From positions 1 to 20,688 of the IMG/VR virus record IMGVR_UViG_3300008516_001652: a DNA stretch of 20,688 bases, one strand, 5' to 3'. The translations under genes were made by a program, and so were the position numbers. The notes beneath the pieces were generated by a model. That model was not told where the DNA came from. It did not search any database and saw nothing but the letters and a program-made list of their open reading frames with translations. The DNA is from a virus. Numbering within the stretch: position 1 is the first letter of the stretch; every line of letters starts with the position of its first letter. Of this stretch, positions 1 through 7,540 are shown in pieces.

Positions 1-1
1 C

Positions 2-652
2 CTGGCGACGGAGGCCGGACTCAATCACCTGAACGTCTTCCAGATCGCTATCAAGACATGGGACGACCTACTCGGAGCGTGCGCCGAACTCCTAAACGGG
101 AAGCACAGCTTCAAAACCATAATCGTTGATACTCTTGACAATGGCTACCGGATGTGCGCCGAGTACATCTGTGAAAAGCACGGCATCAAGCACGAAAGCG
201 ACCTGGGCTACGGCAAGGGTTTCGCACTCGTAAACACCGAATTCCACCGGGTGCTCAACAAGCTGTCCCTTCTGCCCTATGGTCTGTTTCTGGTCTCGCA
301 CTTGCAGGAGAAGGAGATCGAGGAACGCACCGGGAAATATATCCGTTACATGCCGAATCTTCCCGACAAAGCCCGTAAGACGGTGGCGGGGATGTGCGAC
401 ATGGTTCTCTACTTCGACAGCGAAGAGAGAACACAGGAGGAGGGCAACGTAACCCACCATCGCATTATCCGCACCAAGCCGACCCGCTATTACGAAGCCG
501 GTGATCGCACTGGCAAACTCCCCGACGTCATCGATCTCGATTTTGACAAGTTCCTCGCGGCTTACAAGATTGCCGTGTCGGATAAGGGCGGTGATTCAAA
601 CAGACAGAATCCCAAACCATCAACCACCCAAAACAGGAGTAATGCAAAATGA
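2..652 (+). CDS. Phage AAA_24 / Sak4-like RecA-fold ATPase (5' truncated)
   Basis: The reading frame is open from base 2 and runs off the left edge, so the N-terminus with the Walker A loop is missing. What remains has a Walker B-like strand (FKTIIVDTLDN, bases 110-142), a region around HRVLNKLSLLPYGLFLVSHL that fits a following RecA-core strand, and a basic, polar C-terminal tail. This is the pattern of phage nucleotide-binding proteins of the AAA_24 type, related to Sak4 single-strand annealing proteins, which act with a phage single-strand-binding protein in recombination. The next gene, a DUF669-type protein, is the usual partner and overlaps it by ATGA. An internal ATG at 152 would start after the Walker B strand and is not a credible start. 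Confidence is high for a P-loop ATPase and moderate for the Sak4-like role. Confidence 0.75.
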   Translation: MATEAGLNHLNVFQIAIKTWDDLLGACAELLNGKHSFKTIIVDTLDNGYRMCAEYICEKHGIKHESDLGYGKGFALVNTEFHRVLNKLSLLPYGLFLVSHLQEKEIEERTGKYIRYMPNLPDKARKTVAGMCDMVLYFDSEERTQEEGNVTHHRIIRTKPTRYYEAGDRTGKLPDVIDLDFDKFLAAYKIAVSDKGGDSNRQNPKPSTTQNRSNAK

Positions 653-1110
653 ACGAAGAAGGCACTGAAAGGATCGACCTGTCGCATCTGGACGAGGAGT
701 ATGCCGAAACCGAGGTTCCCGAGCAGGACTTCACTCCGATTCCGGATGGCAAGTTTCAGGTCATGGTTGAAAGGGCTGAGATTGTCACGGCACGGTCGAC
801 CGGCAACCCGATGCTCAAGTGGACGCTGCGCATCCTCGGTCCCACTTACAAAGATCGCCTGCTGTGGAAAAACAGCGTCTTGATCTCCGGTCTCATGCAG
901 TACGTGAAAAGGGACTTGCAAACCTGCGGCATCCATCTGCAAGGTCTGTCCGAGCTGGAAAGTCATCTTGAGGAGCTGCTGGACCTGAAACTGGAGATCA
1001 CCAAGAAGACCAAGGGCGAGAATGAGAACATCTACTTCAACAAGCTTATCGCCGGTGCGGCGGAAAGCAACTATGATAAGGCTTCTGAAGAGGCAAAGAC
1101 GCCCTTCTAA
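649..1110 (+). CDS. DUF669-type protein, candidate phage single-strand DNA-binding protein
   Basis: This 153-residue protein starts at the ATG of an ATGA overlap with the ATPase gene; a possible purine-rich ribosome site (ACAGGAG, 633-639) lies upstream. The core pattern (DGKFQVMVERAEIV, then GNPMLKWTLRILGPTYKDRLLW) matches the DUF669 family, which accompanies AAA_24/Sak4-like ATPases in phages and is thought to bind single-stranded DNA. The C-terminus is acidic and ends EEAKTPF, resembling the SSB tip that recruits partner proteins. The primase-helicase encoded downstream ends in a similar way. Family assignment is from remembered pattern, and the DNA-binding role is inference from family and context. 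Confidence 0.68.
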   Translation: MNEEGTERIDLSHLDEEYAETEVPEQDFTPIPDGKFQVMVERAEIVTARSTGNPMLKWTLRILGPTYKDRLLWKNSVLISGLMQYVKRDLQTCGIHLQGLSELESHLEELLDLKLEITKKTKGENENIYFNKLIAGAAESNYDKASEEAKTPF

Positions 1111-1569
1111 GTGGGAAAGCCTGTCATAATTATCGACACCCGCGAGCAGGAACCGTATGCTTTCGATCCGGACACAACTGAGATAAAACACAAGGCTCTC
1201 GCTGTCGGTGATTACAGTCTGGACGGCTTCGAAGATATGGTTTGCATCGAGCGGAAGAGCCTTCAGGATTATGTCCAGAGTGTCATTCGCAGGCGCGACC
1301 GCTTCATGAAGGAAGTCGTGAGGCTTTCCGACATACCGTACAGTTGCATCGTGGTCGAGAGCGACCTGGCGGATATCATGGGCAAGCATTACCGGAGTGG
1401 CGCCCATCCGAGCTCGGTGCTCGGAGCGACCTTATCCCTGATGATCGATCATGGTGTTCCGGTCTGCTTCTGCTCCGATCGTCAGTTAGCCAAGGTTTTC
1501 ACTGAAATGTATTTAAGACGGGTTTTTAGAAAATTGACAAGTGAAGCGACAGACGAAATCGAAAAATAA
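1111..1569 (+). CDS. ERCC4/XPF-fold structure-specific nuclease
   Basis: This 152-residue protein begins with GTG directly after the stop of the previous gene. It carries the ERCC4 nuclease signature: a first strand with IDTREQ (D9, E12), GDYS (D34), then the catalytic ERK at residues 47-49 followed by SLQDY. This is the GDx(n)ERKxxxD metal-dependent active site of XPF/Mus81-type enzymes, which cut flaps and branched DNA at forks or recombination joints. It is a stand-alone nuclease without an HhH tail or helicase fused to it, although an HhH-containing helicase is encoded next, overlapping it by 29 bases. The likely role is processing branched replication or recombination intermediates. Confidence in the fold is high; the substrate is inferred. 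Confidence 0.85.
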   Translation: MGKPVIIIDTREQEPYAFDPDTTEIKHKALAVGDYSLDGFEDMVCIERKSLQDYVQSVIRRRDRFMKEVVRLSDIPYSCIVVESDLADIMGKHYRSGAHPSSVLGATLSLMIDHGVPVCFCSDRQLAKVFTEMYLRRVFRKLTSEATDEIEK

Positions 1570-3760
1570 GGATGCTCTTGAGAAGCTTCGGGGGCATGTA
1601 GAGACTCTCTTTTATTCCAGTCCGCACTTCTCGGCTGGTCGCCTCGAAACTGATGACGGCGAAAGGATTTCCTTTGCCGGATCGTTGATAGTACAGGATG
1701 GTGACCGCGTGTTGCTGTATGGTGAGTGGACTAAACATCCTCAATACGGTCGTCAGTTTCAGGTCGATCGGTTTGAATATGACATGCCGCTCGATCCGGA
1801 TGGACTGGCATCATACCTCGCCAATCACCCCAACATAAGTGGCATCGGTCCGGTAAGAGCCAGAAAGATAGCCGATAAGTTCGGTTGCGAGTTTGAGGCC
1901 GTTTTATCGGAACGTCCTGAGGAAATAGCTGCTTGCGCAGGATTGCCGATCGAAAAGGTCAAGGAACTGCGAAAGGAATGGCTGCGAACTAAGGCTTTCA
2001 ACGGCGCTTTAACCTGGTTGTCATCTTTCGGGTTGACCTTCAAACAGGTCTCGACGCTTGTCGACAAATTCGGCAACGACGTGGTGGCTGTCCTGAAGGA
2101 GAATCCCTACCTGCTGATGAGGGAGATCAGGGGATACGGTTTCAAGAAGATCGATAAAATCGCTCGAAAAATGGGATCACCCAAGGACAACCCTCACCGT
2201 ATCCGCGCAGGCCTGCACCATTGTATTAACGAACAGGTCGACGCCGGTCACTGCTGGATCGATTACGAAGAGCTGATCAACAAAGCCAATGACCTGTTGG
2301 TGATGGATTGCCTGAATAGTCGTGAGCTGATTGAGAAGGAACTCGACTCGCTGATCGACCGGGAAGAGCTTGTCTGTCCGTCGCATGGCGGACGCTTCAT
2401 TGTCGCTCGCCCCGATTTGTATCGGATGGAGAATGATCTTCACGACTGGCTGAAAGAGGGTAATGGCGATAATCCTCATTTTGCAGGTGAGAAAGGTCTG
2501 GAAGATCTCGTTCACAAGACTGCACCAACCTTGAATAAATGTCAACGAGATGCTGTGCTTACCGCCCTGTCATCTCAAATAACTCTAATCAGCGGTGGCG
2601 CGGGAAGTGGTAAGACTTTCACAATCGGGGTTATTACCGAGCTTTATCGATCCCAAAAGAAAAAGGTTATTCTGGCGGCTCCAACCGGTAAAGCTGCCAA
2701 GCGGATGGAACAGGTGGTCGGCGGCGAAGCCTATACCATCCATCGCCTGTTAGCCTATGATGGAAAGAATTTCAACCTCGAAGAGCTGATCGATGCCGAT
2801 GTGGTGATTATCGACGAGGTTTCGATGGTGGATGTTCCGCTCGCCTGGCATCTGTTTAAGTCCATCGATTTAGACAATACGGCTGTCGTGCTTGTGGGCG
2901 ATCACAACCAGTTGCCTCCAGTCGGTCCGGGTAATATCCTCCGCGACCTCATCGACACACGTCTCATTCCCTGCGTGGTATTGGATGAGGTGGTTCGTCA
3001 AGCTGGAATACTAAAGGAGAACAGCACTGCAATCCTGCGGGGCGAGGTACGTAAGACGGCGCCTGAAAGCACTAACGGACGTCGTCCCTGGTATCTGGTC
3101 AATCAATTCACCGACCTGTTGGACGTGCAGCGTTTCGTTATCGATCTGTTCGAAACGACCCTTCATGAGCGGCTCGGATTCGATCTCCTGCGGGAAGTCC
3201 AGATGATCACTCCCACGAAGAAGGGTCCGCTGGGTGTGGATTTCATGAACATAATCCTGCAGCAGGTGCTGCAGAAGAAACTGTTCAGCGTCGATGTGCC
3301 GGCGCCGAAGCCGGGTCGTCGCCCCAAGTTTCTCTTGTATGACAAGGTCATCCAAACTCGGAATAATTATGAACTTGGTGTGATGAACGGTGCGATGGGA
3401 ATAGTTGAAGAGGTTTATCCAGGCAGCGGTCTGCGCATCCGATTCGAAGATAGAACGGTCGAAATCGAGCCCGGTTCGCCCGACTTGAGCGATATCTCTC
3501 TGGCTTATGCCCTGACGATCCACAAAGTGCAGGGATCTGAATTTCCCTGTGTGGTGGTGATCATTCACAAGGCGCACACCTTCATGCACAACCGCAACCT
3601 GTTCTACACCGCCGTGACGCGTTCCCGGCAGAGTGCGGTGATTATAGGTGATCGCTGGGGACTGCGAAACTGCGCCCAAAAGAAGCTGGTCGACAGGCGA
3701 CGCACATTTCTGTCATTGGTTAAGAAGAATCCCAATTCTGGTGAAGTGCTGCTGAAATGA
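1541..3760 (+). CDS. RecD2-like superfamily 1B DNA helicase
   Basis: This 739-residue protein starts at GTG 1541, the first start after an in-frame stop at 1535, and overlaps the nuclease gene by 29 bases. An N-terminal OB-like region is followed by a helix-hairpin-helix (SGIGPVRARKIADKFG, about residues 100-115) and a second HhH-like segment (IRGYGFKKIDKIARKMG). The helicase core has Walker A GGAGSGKT (352-359), Walker B VVIIDEVSMVD (D425, E426), motif III GDHNQLPPVGPG (453-464), a UvrD_C_2-type segment with AYALTIHKVQGSEFP near 650, and motif VI YTAVTRSRQ (R694). This architecture is that of RecD2, a 5'-3' helicase working without RecBC. Length matches the family. It lies in an operon with an ERCC4 nuclease and a primase, so it probably acts in phage replication or recombination. 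Its stop overlaps the next start (ATGA). Confidence 0.92.
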   Translation: MKRQTKSKNKDALEKLRGHVETLFYSSPHFSAGRLETDDGERISFAGSLIVQDGDRVLLYGEWTKHPQYGRQFQVDRFEYDMPLDPDGLASYLANHPNISGIGPVRARKIADKFGCEFEAVLSERPEEIAACAGLPIEKVKELRKEWLRTKAFNGALTWLSSFGLTFKQVSTLVDKFGNDVVAVLKENPYLLMREIRGYGFKKIDKIARKMGSPKDNPHRIRAGLHHCINEQVDAGHCWIDYEELINKANDLLVMDCLNSRELIEKELDSLIDREELVCPSHGGRFIVARPDLYRMENDLHDWLKEGNGDNPHFAGEKGLEDLVHKTAPTLNKCQRDAVLTALSSQITLISGGAGSGKTFTIGVITELYRSQKKKVILAAPTGKAAKRMEQVVGGEAYTIHRLLAYDGKNFNLEELIDADVVIIDEVSMVDVPLAWHLFKSIDLDNTAVVLVGDHNQLPPVGPGNILRDLIDTRLIPCVVLDEVVRQAGILKENSTAILRGEVRKTAPESTNGRRPWYLVNQFTDLLDVQRFVIDLFETTLHERLGFDLLREVQMITPTKKGPLGVDFMNIILQQVLQKKLFSVDVPAPKPGRRPKFLLYDKVIQTRNNYELGVMNGAMGIVEEVYPGSGLRIRFEDRTVEIEPGSPDLSDISLAYALTIHKVQGSEFPCVVVIIHKAHTFMHNRNLFYTAVTRSRQSAVIIGDRWGLRNCAQKKLVDRRRTFLSLVKKNPNSGEVLLK

Positions 3761-6309
3761 AGAATCCGCCCGGAACACCGCAACCACATGTCATAACGCA
3801 GAAAGATATCGAGCGCATTCGGGCGAACTTCCCCGCTGAAATGATCGCTCTTCCGCAGTGGGTTCCATACAGCCTCCGGTGGAGTGAGAAAACCGGCAAG
3901 TTCGACAAGATCCCGATGAATCCCAACACCGGATACAATGCCAAATCGAATAAACCGGAAACCTGGGGACGTTTTGAAATAGCCGTAAAACGAGCTCTCA
4001 ATCGTGGATTGGGCGGCGTCGGTTTCGTGTTCAGCGAGAACGATCCCTATGTCGGGATCGATCTGGATAAATGCGTGAACGAGGATGGCGAGATCGAGAC
4101 CTGGGCTTCTGAAATCATCGCCGAACTTAACAGTTATACGGAATTATCGCCATCCTGCAAGGGCTATCACATTATAGGTCGTGGGCAACTGCCACCGCGA
4201 GGGCGGCGCAAGGATCGTATCGAGATGTACGATTCCAACCGCTTCTTCACCGTCACCGGATTAGTAAATGGTTCCGGAGAGCTGCGAGATTTCCAGAAGG
4301 AGCTGAATAAGCTGCACTCCAGGACATTTAAGAAGTCTCGGGTCCGGAAGAAGAAATCGCCGCCCAACGGCAGAAATCCACCGGCTCTTTCGGATGACGA
4401 CATCATCACCAAAGCCCTTAATGCCAATAATAGCAGCAAATTCGAGGCATTATGGCGCGGTGATTGGGAGGGTGCGGGATATCCTTCCCAATCCGAGGCA
4501 GACCAGGCGCTCTGCAATCACCTGGCGTGGTGGACGAATTACGACTCGATGAGGTTGGATGCTCTTTTCAGACGATCCGGTTTGTTTCGACCTGAGAAAT
4601 GGGACGCGAAACACTATTCCGATGGGCGGACCTATGGACAGGGGACAATTGAGAAGGCTCTCGAGGGGCACAGCGTAGGTGATGGATACAATCCGACGAT
4701 CTCCAAGGGTTCGGTCTCGGTAAAGAGAAAAAAAAACTCCAAAATCCCGTTTATCCCCATTAATCGACAATTAAGCGATGTTCTATCAGATACTTGGGAA
4801 ATGGTTTTAGACGTCAATAAAGAGAATAATCAACCGTCGTTATTTCTTCGCTCGGGACAGCTGGTGAGGATTCGTGAGGACGAGGGCAATCCGCTGCATA
4901 TCGAGCACATGAATAAGGACGCGGTAAATGTACTCCTGTTCGAGAACGCCGACTGGGTGGTGGAAACCGATGAGTCAATCAGACCGGCAAAACCGCCCAA
5001 GGAGATCACTGCCGCGCTCATCTGTGACCCTCATCCCGGGTTGCCGCAACTCGAGAACGTAGTCAGTACGCCATTTATCGGTCGTGATGGTCGACTGGTA
5101 GCCACAAACGGATATCACGAGAAGAACCGCACCTGGTTGAAACTCAGCGATGATCTGAAGGGAATAGAAATCCCCGATGACCCGTCCATATCCCAGATCA
5201 GAGATGTGGTTACCCTTTTCACCGATGAGTTGCTGGTCGATTTCCCCTTCGTCAGCCAGGCTGATAGAGCCAATGCAATCGGCGCTTTCATACTCCCTTT
5301 CGTCCGGCAGATGATCGAAGGACCGACACCCCTCCATCTGATCGATGCGCCAACCCCGGGCAGTGGTAAAGGTCTTATAGCCACGCTGATTTCCATTCTC
5401 GCAACTGGCGAAGGAATGGTTATACAGACACTGCCATACCATGAAGAAGAGTTGCGAAAACGTATATCCTCCGAATTGCTCAAGGGTCGTCCGATCATCG
5501 GTTTCGACAACGCCGAGACCCGGCGGAAGTTGGATTCTGGTACTCTGGCGGCTGTCCTGACTGCCACTATCTGGAGTGATCGATTGTTAGGGCAAAACAA
5601 AGATCTGACAGTTCGCAATCGATCAATGTGGCTGCTCACCGGCAACAATCTTCAGGCGTCCAGCGAGATTGCCGACCGCGTGATCTGGATACGGATCGAT
5701 CCCAAGATGGAACGACCGCGTGAGCGCAAGGGATTCAAGCACGATCCGATTGAAGGATGGACGATTGAGAATAGACGACGTCTGGTTGAAGCTGCCTTGA
5801 CGATGGTCTCCGCCTGGCTACGTGCCGGGAAGCCATTCTCCGGTCGGAAGATCGGTTCTTTCGAAAACTGGACGAGGGTGATAGGTGGAATACTCCAAAT
5901 ATGCGGCATAGATGGATTTCTCCAAAACCGCGAGAAATTTTACGAACAGGCGGATGAGGAGAACGAGATCTGGCGGGAATTCGTCAATGTATGGTGGTCA
6001 TCCTTCGCCGGTGAACCGGTTACAGCCAAGTCATTATACAGCGTATGTGAGGACAACGATCTGATGATGCACGTTCGCGGTGATAAGTCCGAACGTTCGC
6101 AGCAGACTCGGCTGGGTAAAGCGTTGAAATCTGCGCGTGATCGTACTATCGGTAATTTCCGAATCCGCGCTGCATGGGCGCGAAATCCATCAGGGAATCT
6201 CGTAACCGGTTATCAATTAGTGCAGGTCGAACCACCCGCTGAAATATCGACGGACAACGAAGATGATTTATCGGGCACTGACTCTTTCGAAGAGGAGGCG
6301 CCATTCTGA
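3757..6309 (+). CDS. Primase-polymerase (AEP type) fused to P-loop helicase domain
   Basis: This 850-residue protein starts in an ATGA overlap with the helicase gene. The N-terminus has archaeo-eukaryotic primase motifs: PQWVPY (33-38), catalytic GIDLD (D102, D104), KGYHIIGRG with H138, and RIEMYDSNRFFTVTG (residues 154-168, with E156 and D159). This resembles the NrS-1-type phage primase-polymerase. A PriCT-like helical segment follows (about 240-310). The C-terminal half has Walker A DAPTPGSGKG (530-539), Walker B RPIIGFDNAE (D584) and a sensor-like WLLTGNN (625-631), as in phage replicative helicase domains. It probably opens the origin, unwinds and primes. The final residues, SFEEEAPF, form an SSB-like tip. 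The putative origin lies immediately downstream. The enzyme class is well supported; polymerase as opposed to primase activity is inference. Confidence 0.87.
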   Translation: MKNPPGTPQPHVITQKDIERIRANFPAEMIALPQWVPYSLRWSEKTGKFDKIPMNPNTGYNAKSNKPETWGRFEIAVKRALNRGLGGVGFVFSENDPYVGIDLDKCVNEDGEIETWASEIIAELNSYTELSPSCKGYHIIGRGQLPPRGRRKDRIEMYDSNRFFTVTGLVNGSGELRDFQKELNKLHSRTFKKSRVRKKKSPPNGRNPPALSDDDIITKALNANNSSKFEALWRGDWEGAGYPSQSEADQALCNHLAWWTNYDSMRLDALFRRSGLFRPEKWDAKHYSDGRTYGQGTIEKALEGHSVGDGYNPTISKGSVSVKRKKNSKIPFIPINRQLSDVLSDTWEMVLDVNKENNQPSLFLRSGQLVRIREDEGNPLHIEHMNKDAVNVLLFENADWVVETDESIRPAKPPKEITAALICDPHPGLPQLENVVSTPFIGRDGRLVATNGYHEKNRTWLKLSDDLKGIEIPDDPSISQIRDVVTLFTDELLVDFPFVSQADRANAIGAFILPFVRQMIEGPTPLHLIDAPTPGSGKGLIATLISILATGEGMVIQTLPYHEEELRKRISSELLKGRPIIGFDNAETRRKLDSGTLAAVLTATIWSDRLLGQNKDLTVRNRSMWLLTGNNLQASSEIADRVIWIRIDPKMERPRERKGFKHDPIEGWTIENRRRLVEAALTMVSAWLRAGKPFSGRKIGSFENWTRVIGGILQICGIDGFLQNREKFYEQADEENEIWREFVNVWWSSFAGEPVTAKSLYSVCEDNDLMMHVRGDKSERSQQTRLGKALKSARDRTIGNFRIRAAWARNPSGNLVTGYQLVQVEPPAEISTDNEDDLSGTDSFEEEAPF

Positions 6310-6376
6310 TGATTTTGAACACTTCATCCGAGATAATAAGGACGTTGAGTCTGAAAATAAGGACGTTGATAAGGAC

Positions 6377-6391
6377 GTGCATAAAATGCAC
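6377..6391. repeat. Short perfect hairpin GTGCAT-AAA-ATGCAC
   Basis: A 6-bp perfect inverted repeat with a 3-base loop overlaps the end of the third iteron copy and lies 16 bases before the extended -10 element. It could be a regulator half-site pair or a small structure in the origin. It is too short and lacks a T-run, so it is not a terminator. Confidence 0.45.
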
Positions 6392-6406
6392 TGTCTCGCA
6401 ACATGC

Positions 6407-6415
6407 TGATATAAT
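6407..6415 (+). promoter_or_regulatory. Extended -10 promoter (TGATATAAT) inside the repeat array
   Basis: A perfect TATAAT at 6410-6415 is preceded by TG one base upstream, the extended -10 form, which can work with a weak -35. The best -35 at 17-bp spacing is TGCACT (6387-6392), which is poor. Transcription would start near 6422 and run through three abutting iteron copies (6433-6462) towards the gene at 6709. A protein bound to these copies could block it, and the transcript could serve as origin-activating RNA. The motif is seen; activity is inferred. Confidence 0.45.
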
Positions 6416-6479
6416 AGGATTTGAAAAACGTGATAAGGACGTTAAGGACATATAAGGACGTTTTATAGTGCTTCGCAGG

Positions 6480-6544
6480 CGCGCGTGTAGGCGGGCGCGC
6501 GCTAATATATACATATATAGCACGCATGCGCGGGCGCACGCGCG
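6480..6544. repeat. Quasi-palindromic origin core: GC tracts around an AT-rich centre
   Basis: CGCGCGTG (6480-6487) and CACGCGCG (6537-6544) are inverted about position 6512. The 21-base AT-rich stretch at 6501-6521 sits on the same centre and begins GCTA and ends TAGC. The flanks are nearly pure alternating purine-pyrimidine GC/GT sequence, a type able to adopt Z-DNA under supercoiling. The AT centre could be the unwinding element. The inner six iterons share this axis of symmetry. Confidence 0.6.
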
Positions 6545-6618
6545 TGTATGGCGGTTACGCAAAACGTCCTTAACGTCCTTATACGTCCTTAACCTCAAGG
6601 TATAGACTGGAGATAATC

Positions 6619-6646
6619 ATAAGGACGTGAGCCTCGACGTCCTTAT
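6619..6646. repeat. Perfect inverted pair of iterons upstream of the 6709 gene
   Basis: ATAAGGACGT (6619-6628) and ACGTCCTTAT (6637-6646) form a perfect 10-bp inverted repeat with an 8-base spacer, about 60 bases before the start codon at 6709. This is the only head-to-head pair in the array. Its geometry suits a dimeric regulator, so it may be the operator for the downstream gene rather than an origin iteron. Confidence 0.55.
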
Positions 6647-6708
6647 GAAATCCCCATAACGTCCTTATTGAAATGAATTCAGAAGGGTATTTTCAAGAGA
6701 TCGAATAA

Positions 6709-7449
6709 ATGTCAATCGTTCAGCAAACACTTTTTAGACAGGAGCTCGTTCAATCCATCCCATACGTGTCGACCGACCTGCGGATGACGGAATTAACTGC
6801 GCCGGAAGCCGTTCGCCAGGATATGATGATCGAGGGTGTATGGTACCGGCGACTGGACGCACAATACTTCGTGTGGATTGAACATCAAGCAGAACTGGCT
6901 CGGAAGATCGCTGAGCAGGGCAAAATTGCGAAACCAGCTCTCGATGCATTGTTGTCACGCTTCCAGGACGTGAGGGAATGGGTGGACGAGAATCTCGACA
7001 GTGACAAGCTTCAAGCCGCAAGAAAGCTCTTCGATCCGGCGACATACATTCCACCCCCTGCGGCTCAGCAGGTGTCTGGGATGAAGGGAAATCCATCCGC
7101 TTCATCGTCGAACACCACACCGCATCTTAATCCCACAGATGGCGATTGGAAATTCACCAGACCTGTTCCTCCTGAAGTGGTAGCTCAGGTGGATGTGATC
7201 CGTGATAAAGCCCTGGCACTCGGCTGGTCGGAAGCGCGGCTATACCAGAACCGTGGTAACATCAAATACCCGTGTGGTCAGGATTGGGGTCTGGTCTGCA
7301 CCCTCGATAATGGCGAGACCATCGGTGAAGTGACTCGCCAGTATATCGAGATATTCACGCAGAGCGGTGTTCGACAGAGGTTTATAAACTTCGATGTCGA
7401 CCAGCCGTGGATTAAGAGGGTGAAACAGTCAATGGATAATGGCAAGTGA
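6709..7449 (+). CDS. Phage protein of unknown function, downstream of origin candidate
   Basis: This 246-residue protein starts at ATG 6709 with a weak AAGAGA ribosome site (6695-6700). I do not recognise it. The N-terminal half (1-120) is helical-looking and charged. A low-complexity Ser/Pro/Asn linker (about 118-145) leads to a more conserved-looking C-terminal half with ALALGWSEARLYQNRG, KYPCGQDWGLVC and GETIGEVTRQYIEIF. There are no transmembrane segments and no obvious catalytic motif. Being the first gene after the repeat array and its promoter, it could be an origin-binding or regulatory protein, but nothing in the sequence proves this. Its end overlaps a 33-codon ORF by 11 bases. Confidence 0.7.
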   Translation: MSIVQQTLFRQELVQSIPYVSTDLRMTELTAPEAVRQDMMIEGVWYRRLDAQYFVWIEHQAELARKIAEQGKIAKPALDALLSRFQDVREWVDENLDSDKLQAARKLFDPATYIPPPAAQQVSGMKGNPSASSSNTTPHLNPTDGDWKFTRPVPPEVVAQVDVIRDKALALGWSEARLYQNRGNIKYPCGQDWGLVCTLDNGETIGEVTRQYIEIFTQSGVRQRFINFDVDQPWIKRVKQSMDNGK

Positions 7450-7540
7450 AAAGAAGGCAAAAACGTCTCCCCGCGCCGTTGCCGGCAAGCGGATACAACC
7501 CGAGGGCAAATGGGATTATAAATGCCTCTTGAACGAATGA
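7439..7540 (+). CDS. Coupled mini-ORF, 33 residues, unknown
   Basis: An ATG at 7439 opens a 33-codon frame inside the end of the preceding gene. It closes at TGA 7538-7540, forming an ATGA overlap with an ATG at 7537 that can start the next gene. The peptide is basic at its N-terminus (ASEKKAKTSPRAVAGKR) and ends in KWDYKCLLNE. Overlaps at both ends match the coupling style of this genome, which argues for a real mini-gene, but the ribosome site is poor and the product is too short to judge. Confidence 0.35.
   Translation: MASEKKAKTSPRAVAGKRIQPEGKWDYKCLLNE

Larger units (their letters stand above)
6336..6668. repeat. Twelve-copy iteron-like array, consensus ATAAGGACGTT
   Basis: Forward copies are at 6336-6346, 6357-6367, 6369-6379, 6433-6443, 6442-6452 (variant with ACAT for ACGT), 6452-6462 and 6619-6629. 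Reverse-complement copies are at 6563-6573, 6572-6582, 6582-6592, 6636-6646 and 6658-6668. The three inner copies on each side abut at 9-10 bp spacing, one per helical turn. ACGT-core spacings going outward are 10, 9, 64, 12, 21 on the left and 9, 10, 42, 12, 22 on the right. Every left copy faces its right partner in opposite orientation, except the third from the outside. The units and positions are seen directly in the sequence; protein binding is inference. Confidence 0.9.
6310..6708. other. Non-coding replication-origin candidate region
   Basis: About 400 bases separate the primase-helicase gene from the next gene. No convincing gene lies here; the open frames on the minus strand are low-complexity Arg/Tyr-rich readings of the repeats. 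The region contains twelve copies of an 11-bp element, a symmetric core of alternating purine-pyrimidine GC tracts around an AT stretch (GCTAATATATACATATATAGC spans 6501-6521), a short hairpin and an extended -10 promoter. Placement after the replication operon, the iteron-like repeats and the AT-rich centre fit a phage origin. A large operator region is the main alternative. Confidence 0.62.

Noticed and set aside
562-1407. Minus-strand ORF of 281 residues
   Set aside because: It lies opposite the DUF669-type and ERCC4 genes, whose motifs are clear.
3011-3679. Minus-strand ORF of 222 residues
   Set aside because: It is antisense to the helicase motifs V-VI region.
6146-6598. Minus-strand ORF of 150 residues over the repeat region
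   Set aside because: It is a low-complexity reading of iterons and GC tracts (Arg, Ala, Tyr runs) and overlaps the end of the primase gene.
6336-6668. CRISPR array
   Set aside because: The units are only 11 bp, occur in both orientations, often abut, and spacers are not uniform.
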